A DNA stretch of 14,859 nt from an uncultured Kineosporia sp. (GTDB lineage Bacteria; Actinomycetota; Actinomycetes; Actinomycetales; Kineosporiaceae), in contig CALMAR010000079.1 of NCBI GenBank assembly GCA_937859855.1, positions 1-14,859 of the forward strand, given 5' to 3'. The position numbers and the translations under genes were made by a program. The first letter of the stretch is position 1. Each line of letters begins with the position of its first letter. The notes beneath the pieces were generated by a model. That model was not told where the DNA came from, made no database searches, and saw nothing but the letters and a program-made list of their open reading frames with translations. This document shows, one piece after another, positions 1 to 5,583 of the stretch.

Positions 1-71
1 TTGGCTTGCGTGTATGGTTCTTGAACGGTGGCCGGGGTCTTGGTGCGTGCAGCGCAATACGGGCGAGTTAA

Positions 72-128
72 GGCGGGCTGGAGCCCGCCGAGGGAGTTGG
101 GCGAAGCGATGTGCGGGCCAGGGGCCCG
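72..128. repeat. Two neighbouring GC-rich inverted repeats
   Basis: Positions 72-89 form an 8-bp perfect inverted repeat (GGCGGGCT / AGCCCGCC) with two bases between the arms. Positions 114-128 form a 6-bp one (CGGGCC / GGCCCG) with a 3-base loop. They lie 24 bases apart. They could be terminators or remains of a mobile-element end; no T-run follows either, and no gene abuts them in the window. Confidence 0.4.
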
Positions 129-238
129 TCAACCGTCAAGGTTCTTTGAACGCAGTGCTCTAGTTGCAGCGCTTGGAATCACCACGACGATCCGCTGGTA
201 CGCAGATTTGCCGGTGGCTGCGGCTCGAGGATGCATTG

Positions 239-340
239 TCACCACACCGTTAGCAGCCGACCTTTCCCGTCGATCAGGGCGTGGGCCTTCGGGGTCAGCC
301 CGTCGCGTGAGCGGCTCGTGGCGTGACCAAGGAATTCACC
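239..340 (-). pseudogene. Decayed IS5-type transposase fragment
   Basis: Read on the minus strand, the stretch ending at the stop at 239-241 encodes RSRDGLTPKAHALIDGKGR. This closely matches the conserved 'GRSRGGLTTKIHALVDGRGRPL' region just after the first catalytic part of IS5-family (DDE) transposases. The frame stops immediately after this motif, where an intact enzyme continues to the second Asp and the Glu. Upstream the same frame is not transposase-like; another frame around 425-450 gives AQQHS, which may be a frameshifted trace of the 'RAHQHA' motif. So only a short, broken internal fragment remains, and no terminal inverted repeats were identified. Family assignment is by motif memory; IS5 group level is uncertain. 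Confidence 0.55.
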
Positions 341-551
341 CGGCCCAGACCCGGACCCTTGCGACCGGCGCCGCCGCTGCGTGCGACCAGGGTTTTCCGC
401 GTGCCTCCAAGGAGGGCAGCCTAATCGAATGCTGCTGCGCGCCGGAACGGGCGGCCCCCTTAGTCCTTTCGGCGGCATCAACAGCGCTTGTGTCGGGAAG
501 GGAAACCGGCAGTTGTAGACTAGTAATCTTAGATTAAAGTGTTTCCCATTT

Positions 552-560
552 TGGTATAAT
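552..560 (+). promoter_or_regulatory. Extended -10 promoter in AT-rich patch
   Basis: TGGTATAAT at 552-560 is an exact extended -10 box (TGn plus TATAAT), rare by chance in DNA this GC-rich. The upstream -35 is poor (TTAAAG at 534-539 gives only a 15-base spacer), which an extended -10 can tolerate. Transcription would run rightwards, but no gene starts nearby; the only ATG just downstream (about 586) reads six codons to a stop. It may be an orphan promoter of a lost mobile gene or drive a small RNA. Confidence 0.35.
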
Positions 561-756
561 TGCCTTGTTTGTGTATACAGAGAGCTATGGGCGTAAATAG
601 TAAATAGTTTTCGCTCGGTCGTGGTCTCTGCTGCCAGAGTGATCATTCGACTAATAGTGCACCTACGCAAACGAATCTGCTCCCCGGCGCAGGTAACCTA
701 TTCCCAGCAGGCACGGCCCTGCCGGACCAGGTACAACCAGACCGTGCGATGTCAAT

Positions 757-790
757 GATCTGCCAGGCAAATTGTTCAGTCCGGCAGATC
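757..790. repeat. 8-bp inverted repeat
   Basis: GATCTGCC at 757-764 and GGCAGATC at 783-790 are perfect inverted arms with an 18-base spacer. No gene is adjacent. It could be a remnant end of a mobile element or a regulatory stem; function unknown. Confidence 0.35.
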
Positions 791-912
791 AGCCAGTGCC
801 AGCGGCTACAGGCATGCGCGGAATGCCAGCGGCTGCATCATGTGATCCATGGGGTGCTGTTATCTCAACTGCCGGTATTGGTGAAGTGGACCGCCAAAGC
901 CTGGTGGCCTGC

Positions 913-947
913 GTGAGACCTCACCTGCATCGCAAGATGTGTCTCAC
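913..947. repeat. 7-bp inverted repeat
   Basis: GTGAGAC at 913-919 and GTCTCAC at 941-947 are perfect inverted arms separated by 21 bases in gene-free DNA. It resembles the kind of arms found at insertion-sequence ends, but no matching partner was found in the window. Confidence 0.3.
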
Positions 948-1196
948 CCCGGACGACTTGCCCTGATCTAGCCGATCAGCGCCACCTTCGCACCGAGAAG
1001 GAGAAGGTCAAGTCATGCCTGGGCGCCACGGGATATATACCGGATATGTGCTATTCACGACATCACGGAGATGGTCTTCAACCAAGTCGATGAGATCGCT
1101 GCGCCGGCGCCGCTGGCCTTAAACTCTCGCTGTGATCGGTAGAATTGGGGTAGGGACCACTACCCGGCTGCGTCCGGGCTGGAGGAGCGTGAGGCG

Positions 1197-1823
1197 ATGT
1201 CTGTTCAGCCGCAGCCACCCCCGGATCTACCCCCGCCAGCACCACTGCATGACCCGGACTCGGCTTCCGTGATCGCTGAGTACAACGCATTACGAAGTGA
1301 GATTCTCACTCGGATCACCCTGCAGCAGCAGGTCTTTGCTCTTCACCTGACGGCGTCTGGAGCGATTCTCTCCTTGGCGCTGGCGCGCCCTAGCAACGCT
1401 CCGGTGCTCTTAGTGGTTCCGTACCTGAGTTACCTGCTGTGCGGCAGTTTCGCCAGTCTCCACTTCGTGATCCTGGAACTGGCGGCGTACATCGAGGGTG
1501 TTCTCAGCCCCAAGCTAGGGGGTTCCCTGAGCTGGGAGACATGGCTTCGCAGGCGACCGCGGCTCTACGAGGAACCAATACTGGTCGATCCCATCTACGT
1601 GGCGTTTCCCGGAACCGCCGGTCTGGCTCTGGCCGGTAGTGGTTACTACCTGCTTACCACGGGCTTGAACGGCCGGTTTCAAGTCCTCCTGGCCCTGACC
1701 GGGCTGCTCGGTTTGGTTCTCACAGGTCTTGCTTTTCGAACGTCCAGGAAGATCCTGCGCACTGGATCCGACCGTACTAAGAGATCGCTCGCCAGCGATC
1801 CTCTGGCAAAAGAAGCCGCCTGA
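1197..1823 (+). CDS. Four-helix membrane protein of unknown function
   Basis: A 208-residue protein. The ATG at 1197 is chosen because GGAGGAG (1181-1187) sits nine bases upstream. A Pro-rich N-terminus (residues 1-20) is followed by a polar helix (about 25-45, SVIAEYNALRSEILTRI). Then come two hydrophobic pairs: about 47-64 and 69-93, and 136-155 and 161-180. Between the pairs lies a soluble loop with AAYIEGVLSPKLGGSLSWETWL. The combination EYxALRxEI ... YI ... L-WE-WL recalls a scattered family of uncharacterised bacterial membrane proteins; I know no assigned function. The basic C-terminal tail runs straight into an insertion-sequence end, so the last residues and the stop may not be original. 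It stands alone, flanked by mobile-DNA remains, so it is probably accessory cargo. That it is a real gene is fairly sure; its role is unknown. Confidence 0.75.
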   Translation: MSVQPQPPPDLPPPAPLHDPDSASVIAEYNALRSEILTRITLQQQVFALHLTASGAILSLALARPSNAPVLLVVPYLSYLLCGSFASLHFVILELAAYIEGVLSPKLGGSLSWETWLRRRPRLYEEPILVDPIYVAFPGTAGLALAGSGYYLLTTGLNGRFQVLLALTGLLGLVLTGLAFRTSRKILRTGSDRTKRSLASDPLAKEAA

Positions 1824-1962
1824 TGTGCCCCGGGGTTTCCGGAGTCGGGTTGCTGGATCATCTACCGTCCAGTGATCACCGGAGGAACGTGTGCCCAGGA
1901 GTTATTCGCCGGAGTTCCGTCGTAAGGTTCTCGACCTGGTTGAGGTCGTGGCCATGGGATGA
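1823..1962 (+). mobile_element. Truncated left end of an IS3-type element
   Basis: The stretch beginning TGTGCCCCGGGG (about 1823) and running through the first codons of OrfA looks like the left end of an IS3-family element: a TG-starting, GC-rich end, about 65 bases of leader, a GGAGG site (1881-1885) and the OrfA start. The element breaks off at about 1962, leaving neither the rest of OrfA nor any OrfB. I found no matching right-end inverted repeat in the window. The left boundary is inferred from the TG and from the end of the upstream gene; it could lie a few bases either way. Confidence 0.5.
1891..1962 (+). pseudogene. IS3-family OrfA transposase, N-terminal scrap
   Basis: A GTG start at 1891, preceded by GGAGG, reads VPRSYSPEFRRKVLDLVE and ends at a TGA at 1960-1962 after 23 codons. 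This is the hallmark N-terminus of IS3-family OrfA proteins ('PRxYxPEFRRKVLDLVEaG...'), whose helix-turn-helix should follow. After LVE the reading is lost (VVAMG, then stop), so the break lies at about 1945-1955. The product cannot work. It marks an old insertion followed by a deletion. Confidence 0.75.
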
Positions 1963-1997
1963 CGTTAGACATGCTCATCCCACGACTCATCCCACGA
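1955..1997. repeat. 12-bp tandem repeat overlapping an inverted repeat
   Basis: CTCATCCCACGA occurs twice in direct tandem (1974-1985 and 1986-1997). In addition TGGGATGA (1955-1962) is a perfect inverted match to TCATCCCA (1975-1982), giving an 8-bp stem with a 12-base loop. The structure starts right where the IS3 OrfA frame is lost, so it may be a product of the deletion or a separate small element between the insertion remnant and the tRNA. Confidence 0.5.
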
Positions 1998-2047
1998 CGG
2001 GTGTTGCGGGAAGAGCGCGAATGACAAAACAGCAGGTCAGAGGTGAG

Positions 2048-2119
2048 TGCCCCCGGCAGGATTCGAACCTGCGCCACCGCCTCCGGAGGGCGGTGCTCTA
2101 TCCCCTGAGCTACGGGGGC
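2048..2119 (-). tRNA. tRNA-Arg (CCG anticodon)
   Basis: On the minus strand the sequence folds into a full cloverleaf of 72 bases. The acceptor stem is GCCCCCG/CGGGGGC with discriminator A. The D arm is GCTC-AGGGGATA-GAGC. The anticodon arm CCGCC-CTCCGGA-GGCGG carries anticodon CCG (plus-strand 2084-2086), reading CGG arginine codons. The variable loop is TGGC and the T arm is GCAGG-TTCGAAT-CCTGC. CCA is not encoded, which is common in actinobacteria. Its 3' end faces the decayed mobile DNA at 1-2047, a classic layout for integration at a tRNA 3' end. A weak -10 candidate (TACCGT, plus-strand 2132-2137) lies upstream of its 5' end. Confidence 0.95.
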
Positions 2120-2214
2120 TCGGGCTCAAAGACGGTACCAGCACGTGGCGTCTGCCGACGAACCAGTTCCTGAAGGTGTCGGCCTCGTCCCCGACATCCA
2201 CGTAATCACATGAT

Positions 2215-2916
2215 GTGCGACTTATCATGCGATGCATGTTGGCCGAGGTGGGGCCTGCCGTAGAGCTGTCCACGCCCGCAGTCGTGATGTCCGGGATCCT
2301 GGGCTTGGTGCTGGGCACTTTCCTGTATGAGGCCGCTCAAGCAGTGACGATGGCTCACGAGGGAGCGCACGCCATCTTCGCCGTATTGGCAGGCGGCAAG
2401 TTGCGCGGGATCCGGCTGCATCCAGGCGGCGGTGGCGTGACCCACTTCGAAGGGGTTGGATGGCTGGGAAGGATCTTGGCTTCCTTCGTCGGCTATGTTG
2501 GCCCAACCCTGTTCGGCCTGCTCGGGGCCGCTCTGGTACGCACCGGCCAGCCAGCTTCCGTCCTCTGGGCCACCCTCGTCCTTCTGGTTCTGCTGCTGTT
2601 CACCATGAACAACCTCAACGGCTTCGTGAAAGTCCTGTTGTTCGGCGGACTGGTGGCTGCGATCTGCCGATACGGTTCCAGTGACGTTCAGGTGTTCGCA
2701 GCCTTGACCTGGGTCTGGTGGCTGCTCATCGGGGCGGTGGTGGGCGTGCTCAAGCTGGCGTCCATCGTGCAGAGCGGACAAGGATCGACCGACGCCCACA
2801 ACCTGCGCGCCTTGACCTGGATTCCCGCCACCGTCTGGGTGCTGGTCTTCCTGACCGGCACCGTTGCCGGGCTGTTGACGGGGGCAGGGATTCTGCTCGG
2901 CCTGAGCTCGGGCTAG
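2215..2916 (+). CDS. M50B-like membrane metalloprotease
   Basis: A polytopic membrane protein of 233 residues. The zinc-protease motif HEGAH (HExxH; residues about 48-52) lies after the first hydrophobic segment and is followed by GGKLRGIRLHPGGGGVTHF, as in 'peptidase M50B-like' proteins common in actinobacteria. A glycine-rich helix (GYVGPTLFGLLGAALV) and a C-terminal TDAHNLRALTWIPATVW also fit that family; the Asp at about 193 is a candidate third metal ligand. About six hydrophobic helices are visible. Members are thought to cut substrates inside the membrane, but no substrate can be named. The start is uncertain: GTG 2215, ATG 2227 or ATG 2236, none with a clear ribosome site. The gene converges with the GntR regulator seven bases away. 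Family assignment is good; activity is inferred. Confidence 0.8.
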   Translation: MRLIMRCMLAEVGPAVELSTPAVVMSGILGLVLGTFLYEAAQAVTMAHEGAHAIFAVLAGGKLRGIRLHPGGGGVTHFEGVGWLGRILASFVGYVGPTLFGLLGAALVRTGQPASVLWATLVLLVLLLFTMNNLNGFVKVLLFGGLVAAICRYGSSDVQVFAALTWVWWLLIGAVVGVLKLASIVQSGQGSTDAHNLRALTWIPATVWVLVFLTGTVAGLLTGAGILLGLSSG

Positions 2917-2923
2917 CCGCTAG

Positions 2924-3691
2924 TCACTCTGAATCAGAGTGCGCCGCAGTGCCATTCGACGGCCAAGTCGAATTCATCACACCCATCAGCTCGTCCAGGA
3001 AGCGGGCCGCCTCGTCGGCCGCCCGCTCGGCATCGCCGTCGATGATGGCGGTGATCAGTGCGGCGTGATCGTCGTCCGAGGCTGGGCGACCGTGCTCGAC
3101 GTTGTGCCGCACGTTCTCCTGAAGCGCCTGCACCAGATTCTCGTACAGATCACTGAGCATCGGATTGTGCGCGGCAATTGCGATCTGACGGTGCAGGGCG
3201 ACGTCGCCGGCCACCTCGGCGTCTACATCGCCAGATTCCCGGGCCGCGGTTCGGCGCCCCTGTAAGTCCCGCAACGCCACCACGTCTTCCGGTGTCCGCC
3301 GGGCCGCTGCCAGCCGGGCCGCTCCGACCTCGAGCGTCCGCCGGACCTCCAGCACGTGGATTCGCTGAGCCACCGCCACTCGCCGGCTCACCGCTCCAGC
3401 CAGTTCGGACGAAGCCAGCACATACGTTCCTGAACCCTGGCGGCGCTCCAGCAGTCCGGCGTGGACCAGCGACTGCACGGCCTCGCGCACCGTGTTCCGG
3501 CTGGTCGCGGTTAGCTGGGCCAGTTCGGACTCGGTCGGAATCCGCGATCCGACCGGCCACCGGCCGGTCATGATCTGTGCCCGAACCTGATCAATGACCT
3601 GTTCGATCAGACCCGAGCGGCGGGCCGATCGCAGCGGGGCGCCGGAGTTCACGCTGAGCTCACCGGGCACCTGACCGACACTCACTGACAT
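2924..3691 (-). CDS. FadR-class GntR transcription regulator
   Basis: A 255-residue protein if started at ATG 3691, which has AGGA eight bases upstream; an in-frame TTG at 3694 is less likely. Residues about 28-92 form the GntR winged helix-turn-helix (QIMTGRWPVGSRIPTESELA, then SRNTVREAVQSLVHAGLLER and RQGSGTYV). Residues about 112-236 form the all-helical FCD effector domain. FCD domains usually bind a metal through one Asp and three His. Here D163, H167 and H209 are in place, but the last expected His appears to be Phe231 (AARFLDEL), so metal or ligand binding may differ. It is divergent from the permease gene across 225 bp, so it probably represses that gene and itself, with an effector related to the permease substrate. 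Family is sure; target and ligand are inferred. Confidence 0.9.
   Translation of the reverse strand: MSVSVGQVPGELSVNSGAPLRSARRSGLIEQVIDQVRAQIMTGRWPVGSRIPTESELAQLTATSRNTVREAVQSLVHAGLLERRQGSGTYVLASSELAGAVSRRVAVAQRIHVLEVRRTLEVGAARLAAARRTPEDVVALRDLQGRRTAARESGDVDAEVAGDVALHRQIAIAAHNPMLSDLYENLVQALQENVRHNVEHGRPASDDDHAALITAIIDGDAERAADEAARFLDELMGVMNSTWPSNGTAAHSDSE
2925..2941. terminator. Hairpin between convergent genes
   Basis: CACTCTGAATCAGAGTG is a 17-base near-palindrome giving a 7-bp stem (2925-2931 with 2935-2941) and a 3-base loop. It lies at the junction of the two convergent genes and overlaps the last codons and stop of the minus-strand regulator. This is a good position for a bidirectional terminator. 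There is no long T-run on either side, which is normal for actinobacterial terminators. Confidence 0.5.
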
Positions 3692-3916
3692 CAAGGCGTC
3701 CTAACCCCATCGGCTTTGCGGAGCTTGTGCATCGTCCAACGACCGTATCGCCGTGCCCGTGCCGGACAGCAGCCCAGTCGCCTAGCCGCCGATCATCTGA
3801 CGCAGTCACTGAATAGCAACAAACCTGAAATATCGGACGAAATACCGACTTCAAGAATAGATCAGGTCATTCGATGTCCACCCGCATACGCGCCCCGACG
3901 ACGTCAGGAGGTGGCC
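3692..3916. promoter_or_regulatory. Shared divergent control region
   Basis: The 225 bp between the regulator and the permease must hold both promoters and probably the regulator's operator. The half nearest the permease (about 3800-3880) is less GC-rich than its surroundings. A weak symmetric stretch there (TCGG ... CCGA, about 3833-3848) is the best operator guess. I could not find convincing -35/-10 pairs. Open reading continues upstream of the permease start here, but with non-coding composition. Confidence 0.4.
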
Positions 3917-5404
3917 ATGGCTCAGATCGAGGCCGAGGCCCCGGCTGGTTACTCACCGAATCTCTACAACGAGGACCTCGCTCCAGCTACGGAGCGCAAC
4001 TGGGGTGCTTTCAGCATCTTCAACGTCTGGACGTCGGACGTACACAGCCTGTACGGCTACTTCCTGGCCGCCAGCCTGTTCCTCATCGCCGGTAACACCT
4101 TCAAGTTCCTGATCGGGATCGCGATCGGCTCGGTGGTCATCTACTACCTCATGCTGATGGTCGGCATCGCCGGCGTCCGGACTGGTGTTCCTTATCCGGT
4201 GCTGGCCCGGGCATCGTTCGGCACCTTCGGCGCGAACGTGCCCGCACTGGTGCGGGCCATCGTCGCCACCTTCTGGTACGGCGCCCAGACCAGCGCCGCG
4301 GCAGGCGCGATCGTGGCCTTCCTGATGCGCTACGACGGACCGAAGAGCTTCAACGACAGTACCCACCTCTTCGACCACACCGGCCTGGAGGTTATCTGTT
4401 TCCTTGCGGTTTGGGCCGCGCAGCTGCTGATCATCAGCCGGGGGATGGAGACCGTCCGCAAGTTCCAGGACTTCGCCGGGCCAGCGGTCTGGCTGATGAT
4501 GCTGGTGCTTGCCGTCTACCTGTCGATCAAGGCTGGCGCGATCGAACTCAAGATCGACATGCCCGCGAAGGATCTGGCTGATCTGGCCAAAAGTGCCACT
4601 GGATTGGACGTCAGCCCGGGCTCGATCGCCGCCATCGCCGCAATCGCCGCGACCTGGATCACGTACTTCGCCGCGCTGTTCCTCAACTTCTGCGACTTCT
4701 CCCGGTTCGCGCCGGACGAGAAAGCCGTTCGGAAGGGCAGCATCTGGGGGCTGCCGGTCAACCTGATCCTGTTCTCCGTGGTGGCCGCGCTCACGACGGC
4801 CTCGGCAAGCAAGGTATACGGTCAAGTGCTGCTGCATCCCGAGGACATCTCGGCCAAGTTCAACAGCATCGTGCTGGTGCTGCTGGCCGCACTCACCTTC
4901 GCGGTGGCCACGCTGGGCATCAACGTGGTGGCCAACTTCGTCAGCCCGGCCTTCGATTTCGCCAACATCGCGCCGAAGTACATCACCTTCAAGCGGGGCG
5001 GACTGATCGCTGCGTTCATCGCGCTGCTGCTCTACCCGCTGCACCCATGGGACAACGCGCCCAGCTTCGTGAACGCGATCGGGGCCACCATGGGCCCGAT
5101 CTTCGGGGTCCTGATCGTGGACTACTACCTGATCCGCAAGATGCGGCTCAACGTCCCCGACCTGTACCGGGAGGACGGCGAATTCAAGTACCAGAACGGG
5201 TTCAATGTCCGGGCCTTCATCGCCGCGATCATCGGCGCTGTGTTCTCCAGCTTCCTGCCCACCTACGGGCCGGACGCGTTCGCGAAGCTGGGACCATACG
5301 CCTGGTTCATCGGCGTGATCGTGGCCGGCGCGCTCTACTACGGGATGAGCATGGGCCGCAGCCCGCTACAGGCCACCCAGCCGGAACGGCAACCAGCTGG
5401 GTAG
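3917..5404 (+). CDS. NCS1-family nucleobase/hydantoin-type permease
   Basis: A 495-residue inner-membrane transporter of the nucleobase-cation-symport-1 family, whose members bring in purines, pyrimidines, allantoin, hydantoins or thiamine precursors with H+ or Na+. The ATG at 3917 is chosen for the strong CAGGAGG site six bases upstream and because the family motif ERNWGAFSIFNVW starts at residue about 27; the frame stays open upstream but is not protein-like. About twelve hydrophobic helices are present. W120 and Q124 (FWYGAQT) match the stacking Trp and Gln of the Mhp1 hydantoin permease, and W192 may match its second Trp. The conserved LNFCDFSRF lies at about 256-264. Substrate cannot be read off. 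It is divergent from a FadR-class regulator, suggesting substrate-induced expression. Family is certain, substrate unknown. Confidence 0.92.
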   Translation: MAQIEAEAPAGYSPNLYNEDLAPATERNWGAFSIFNVWTSDVHSLYGYFLAASLFLIAGNTFKFLIGIAIGSVVIYYLMLMVGIAGVRTGVPYPVLARASFGTFGANVPALVRAIVATFWYGAQTSAAAGAIVAFLMRYDGPKSFNDSTHLFDHTGLEVICFLAVWAAQLLIISRGMETVRKFQDFAGPAVWLMMLVLAVYLSIKAGAIELKIDMPAKDLADLAKSATGLDVSPGSIAAIAAIAATWITYFAALFLNFCDFSRFAPDEKAVRKGSIWGLPVNLILFSVVAALTTASASKVYGQVLLHPEDISAKFNSIVLVLLAALTFAVATLGINVVANFVSPAFDFANIAPKYITFKRGGLIAAFIALLLYPLHPWDNAPSFVNAIGATMGPIFGVLIVDYYLIRKMRLNVPDLYREDGEFKYQNGFNVRAFIAAIIGAVFSSFLPTYGPDAFAKLGPYAWFIGVIVAGALYYGMSMGRSPLQATQPERQPAG

Positions 5405-5411
5405 CCTGACC

Positions 5412-5425
5412 GGGTGAATCCACCC
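5412..5425 (+). terminator. Short hairpin after the permease gene
   Basis: GGGTG (5412-5416) and CACCC (5421-5425) pair around the loop AATC, eight bases after the permease stop codon. A 5-bp GC stem without a T-run is weak alone, but its position suits a terminator, perhaps together with the larger structure that follows at 5433-5519. Confidence 0.35.
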
Positions 5426-5432
5426 TGGGCGG

Positions 5433-5519
5433 CGACGGTCTCAGCGTGCTCCGAAGTGGACCGGCCGGGTGACGGCCAGCCAAGACGGCCCAGCCGGGCT
5501 GGAGCCGCTGAGACCGTTG
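5433..5519 (+). ncRNA. Predicted three-way-junction RNA upstream of lysA
   Basis: The 5' arm 5433-5446 (CGACGGTCTCAGCG) pairs with 5506-5519 (CGCTGAGACCGTTG): 13 Watson-Crick pairs and one G-U. After a single bulged T (5447) the stem continues with GCTCC (5448-5452) on GGAGC (5501-5505). This 19-bp stem encloses two hairpins: GGCCG/CGGCC (5463-5467 with 5473-5477, loop GGTGA) and GCCC/GGGC (5488-5491 with 5496-5499, loop AGCC). The second stacks directly on the basal stem. It lies between the permease stop and lysA. It could be a regulatory leader, a terminator of unusual size, a small RNA or a palindromic repeat. It does not fit the lysine or thiamine riboswitch consensus that I know. Confidence 0.45.
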
Positions 5520-5583
5520 ACCCATGCCTGTGCGTGCATCCCGGCGGACCGCGCGGCAACGACGTCACAAGCAGGCCGCTCTG

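Larger units (their letters stand above)
1..1196. other. Non-coding, decayed accessory DNA
   Basis: No open frame here combines actinobacterial codon use, a ribosome binding site and a recognisable protein; the frames that exist are broken by stops or have odd composition. What it holds: a transposase fragment (about 239-340, minus strand), GC-rich hairpins near 72-128, an AT-rich patch at about 505-610, inverted repeats at 757-790 and 913-947, and two direct copies of an 11-mer (797-807 and 824-834). The lower GC in parts, the repeats and the transposase scrap suggest a graveyard of mobile DNA. A tiny frame at 1015-1122 (35 codons) has an AAGGAG-like stretch upstream but no recognisable product. 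Confidence 0.6.

Noticed and set aside
1015..1122. 35-codon gene with an AAGGAG-like site upstream
   Set aside because: The product is Arg/Ser-rich and unrecognisable, and two other frames are equally open across the same bases; evidence is too thin for a gene.
3716..3916. Extended N-terminus of the permease (67 more residues)
   Set aside because: The added residues are Arg-rich and non-conserved, and a strong ribosome site sits just before ATG 3917; the family motif begins 27 residues after that ATG.
75..5506. An 11-mer (GGGCTGGAGCC) shared by the hairpin near 80 and the lysA leader near 5500
   Set aside because: The match does not extend beyond the 11 bases, and such GC-rich words recur by chance in a genome like this.
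5500..5560. Possible thiamine (TPP) riboswitch, because of GCTGAGA followed by GTTGACCC
   Set aside because: The downstream consensus (GAACCTGA..., TAAT-CC-GCG, AGGGA) is missing, and GCTGAGA is fully explained by pairing in the long stem. The gene that follows is lysA, not a thiamine gene.
5405..5583. Lysine riboswitch ahead of lysA
   Set aside because: The lysine riboswitch is larger, with a five-way junction and conserved junction bases; the structure here has three arms and none of those signatures.
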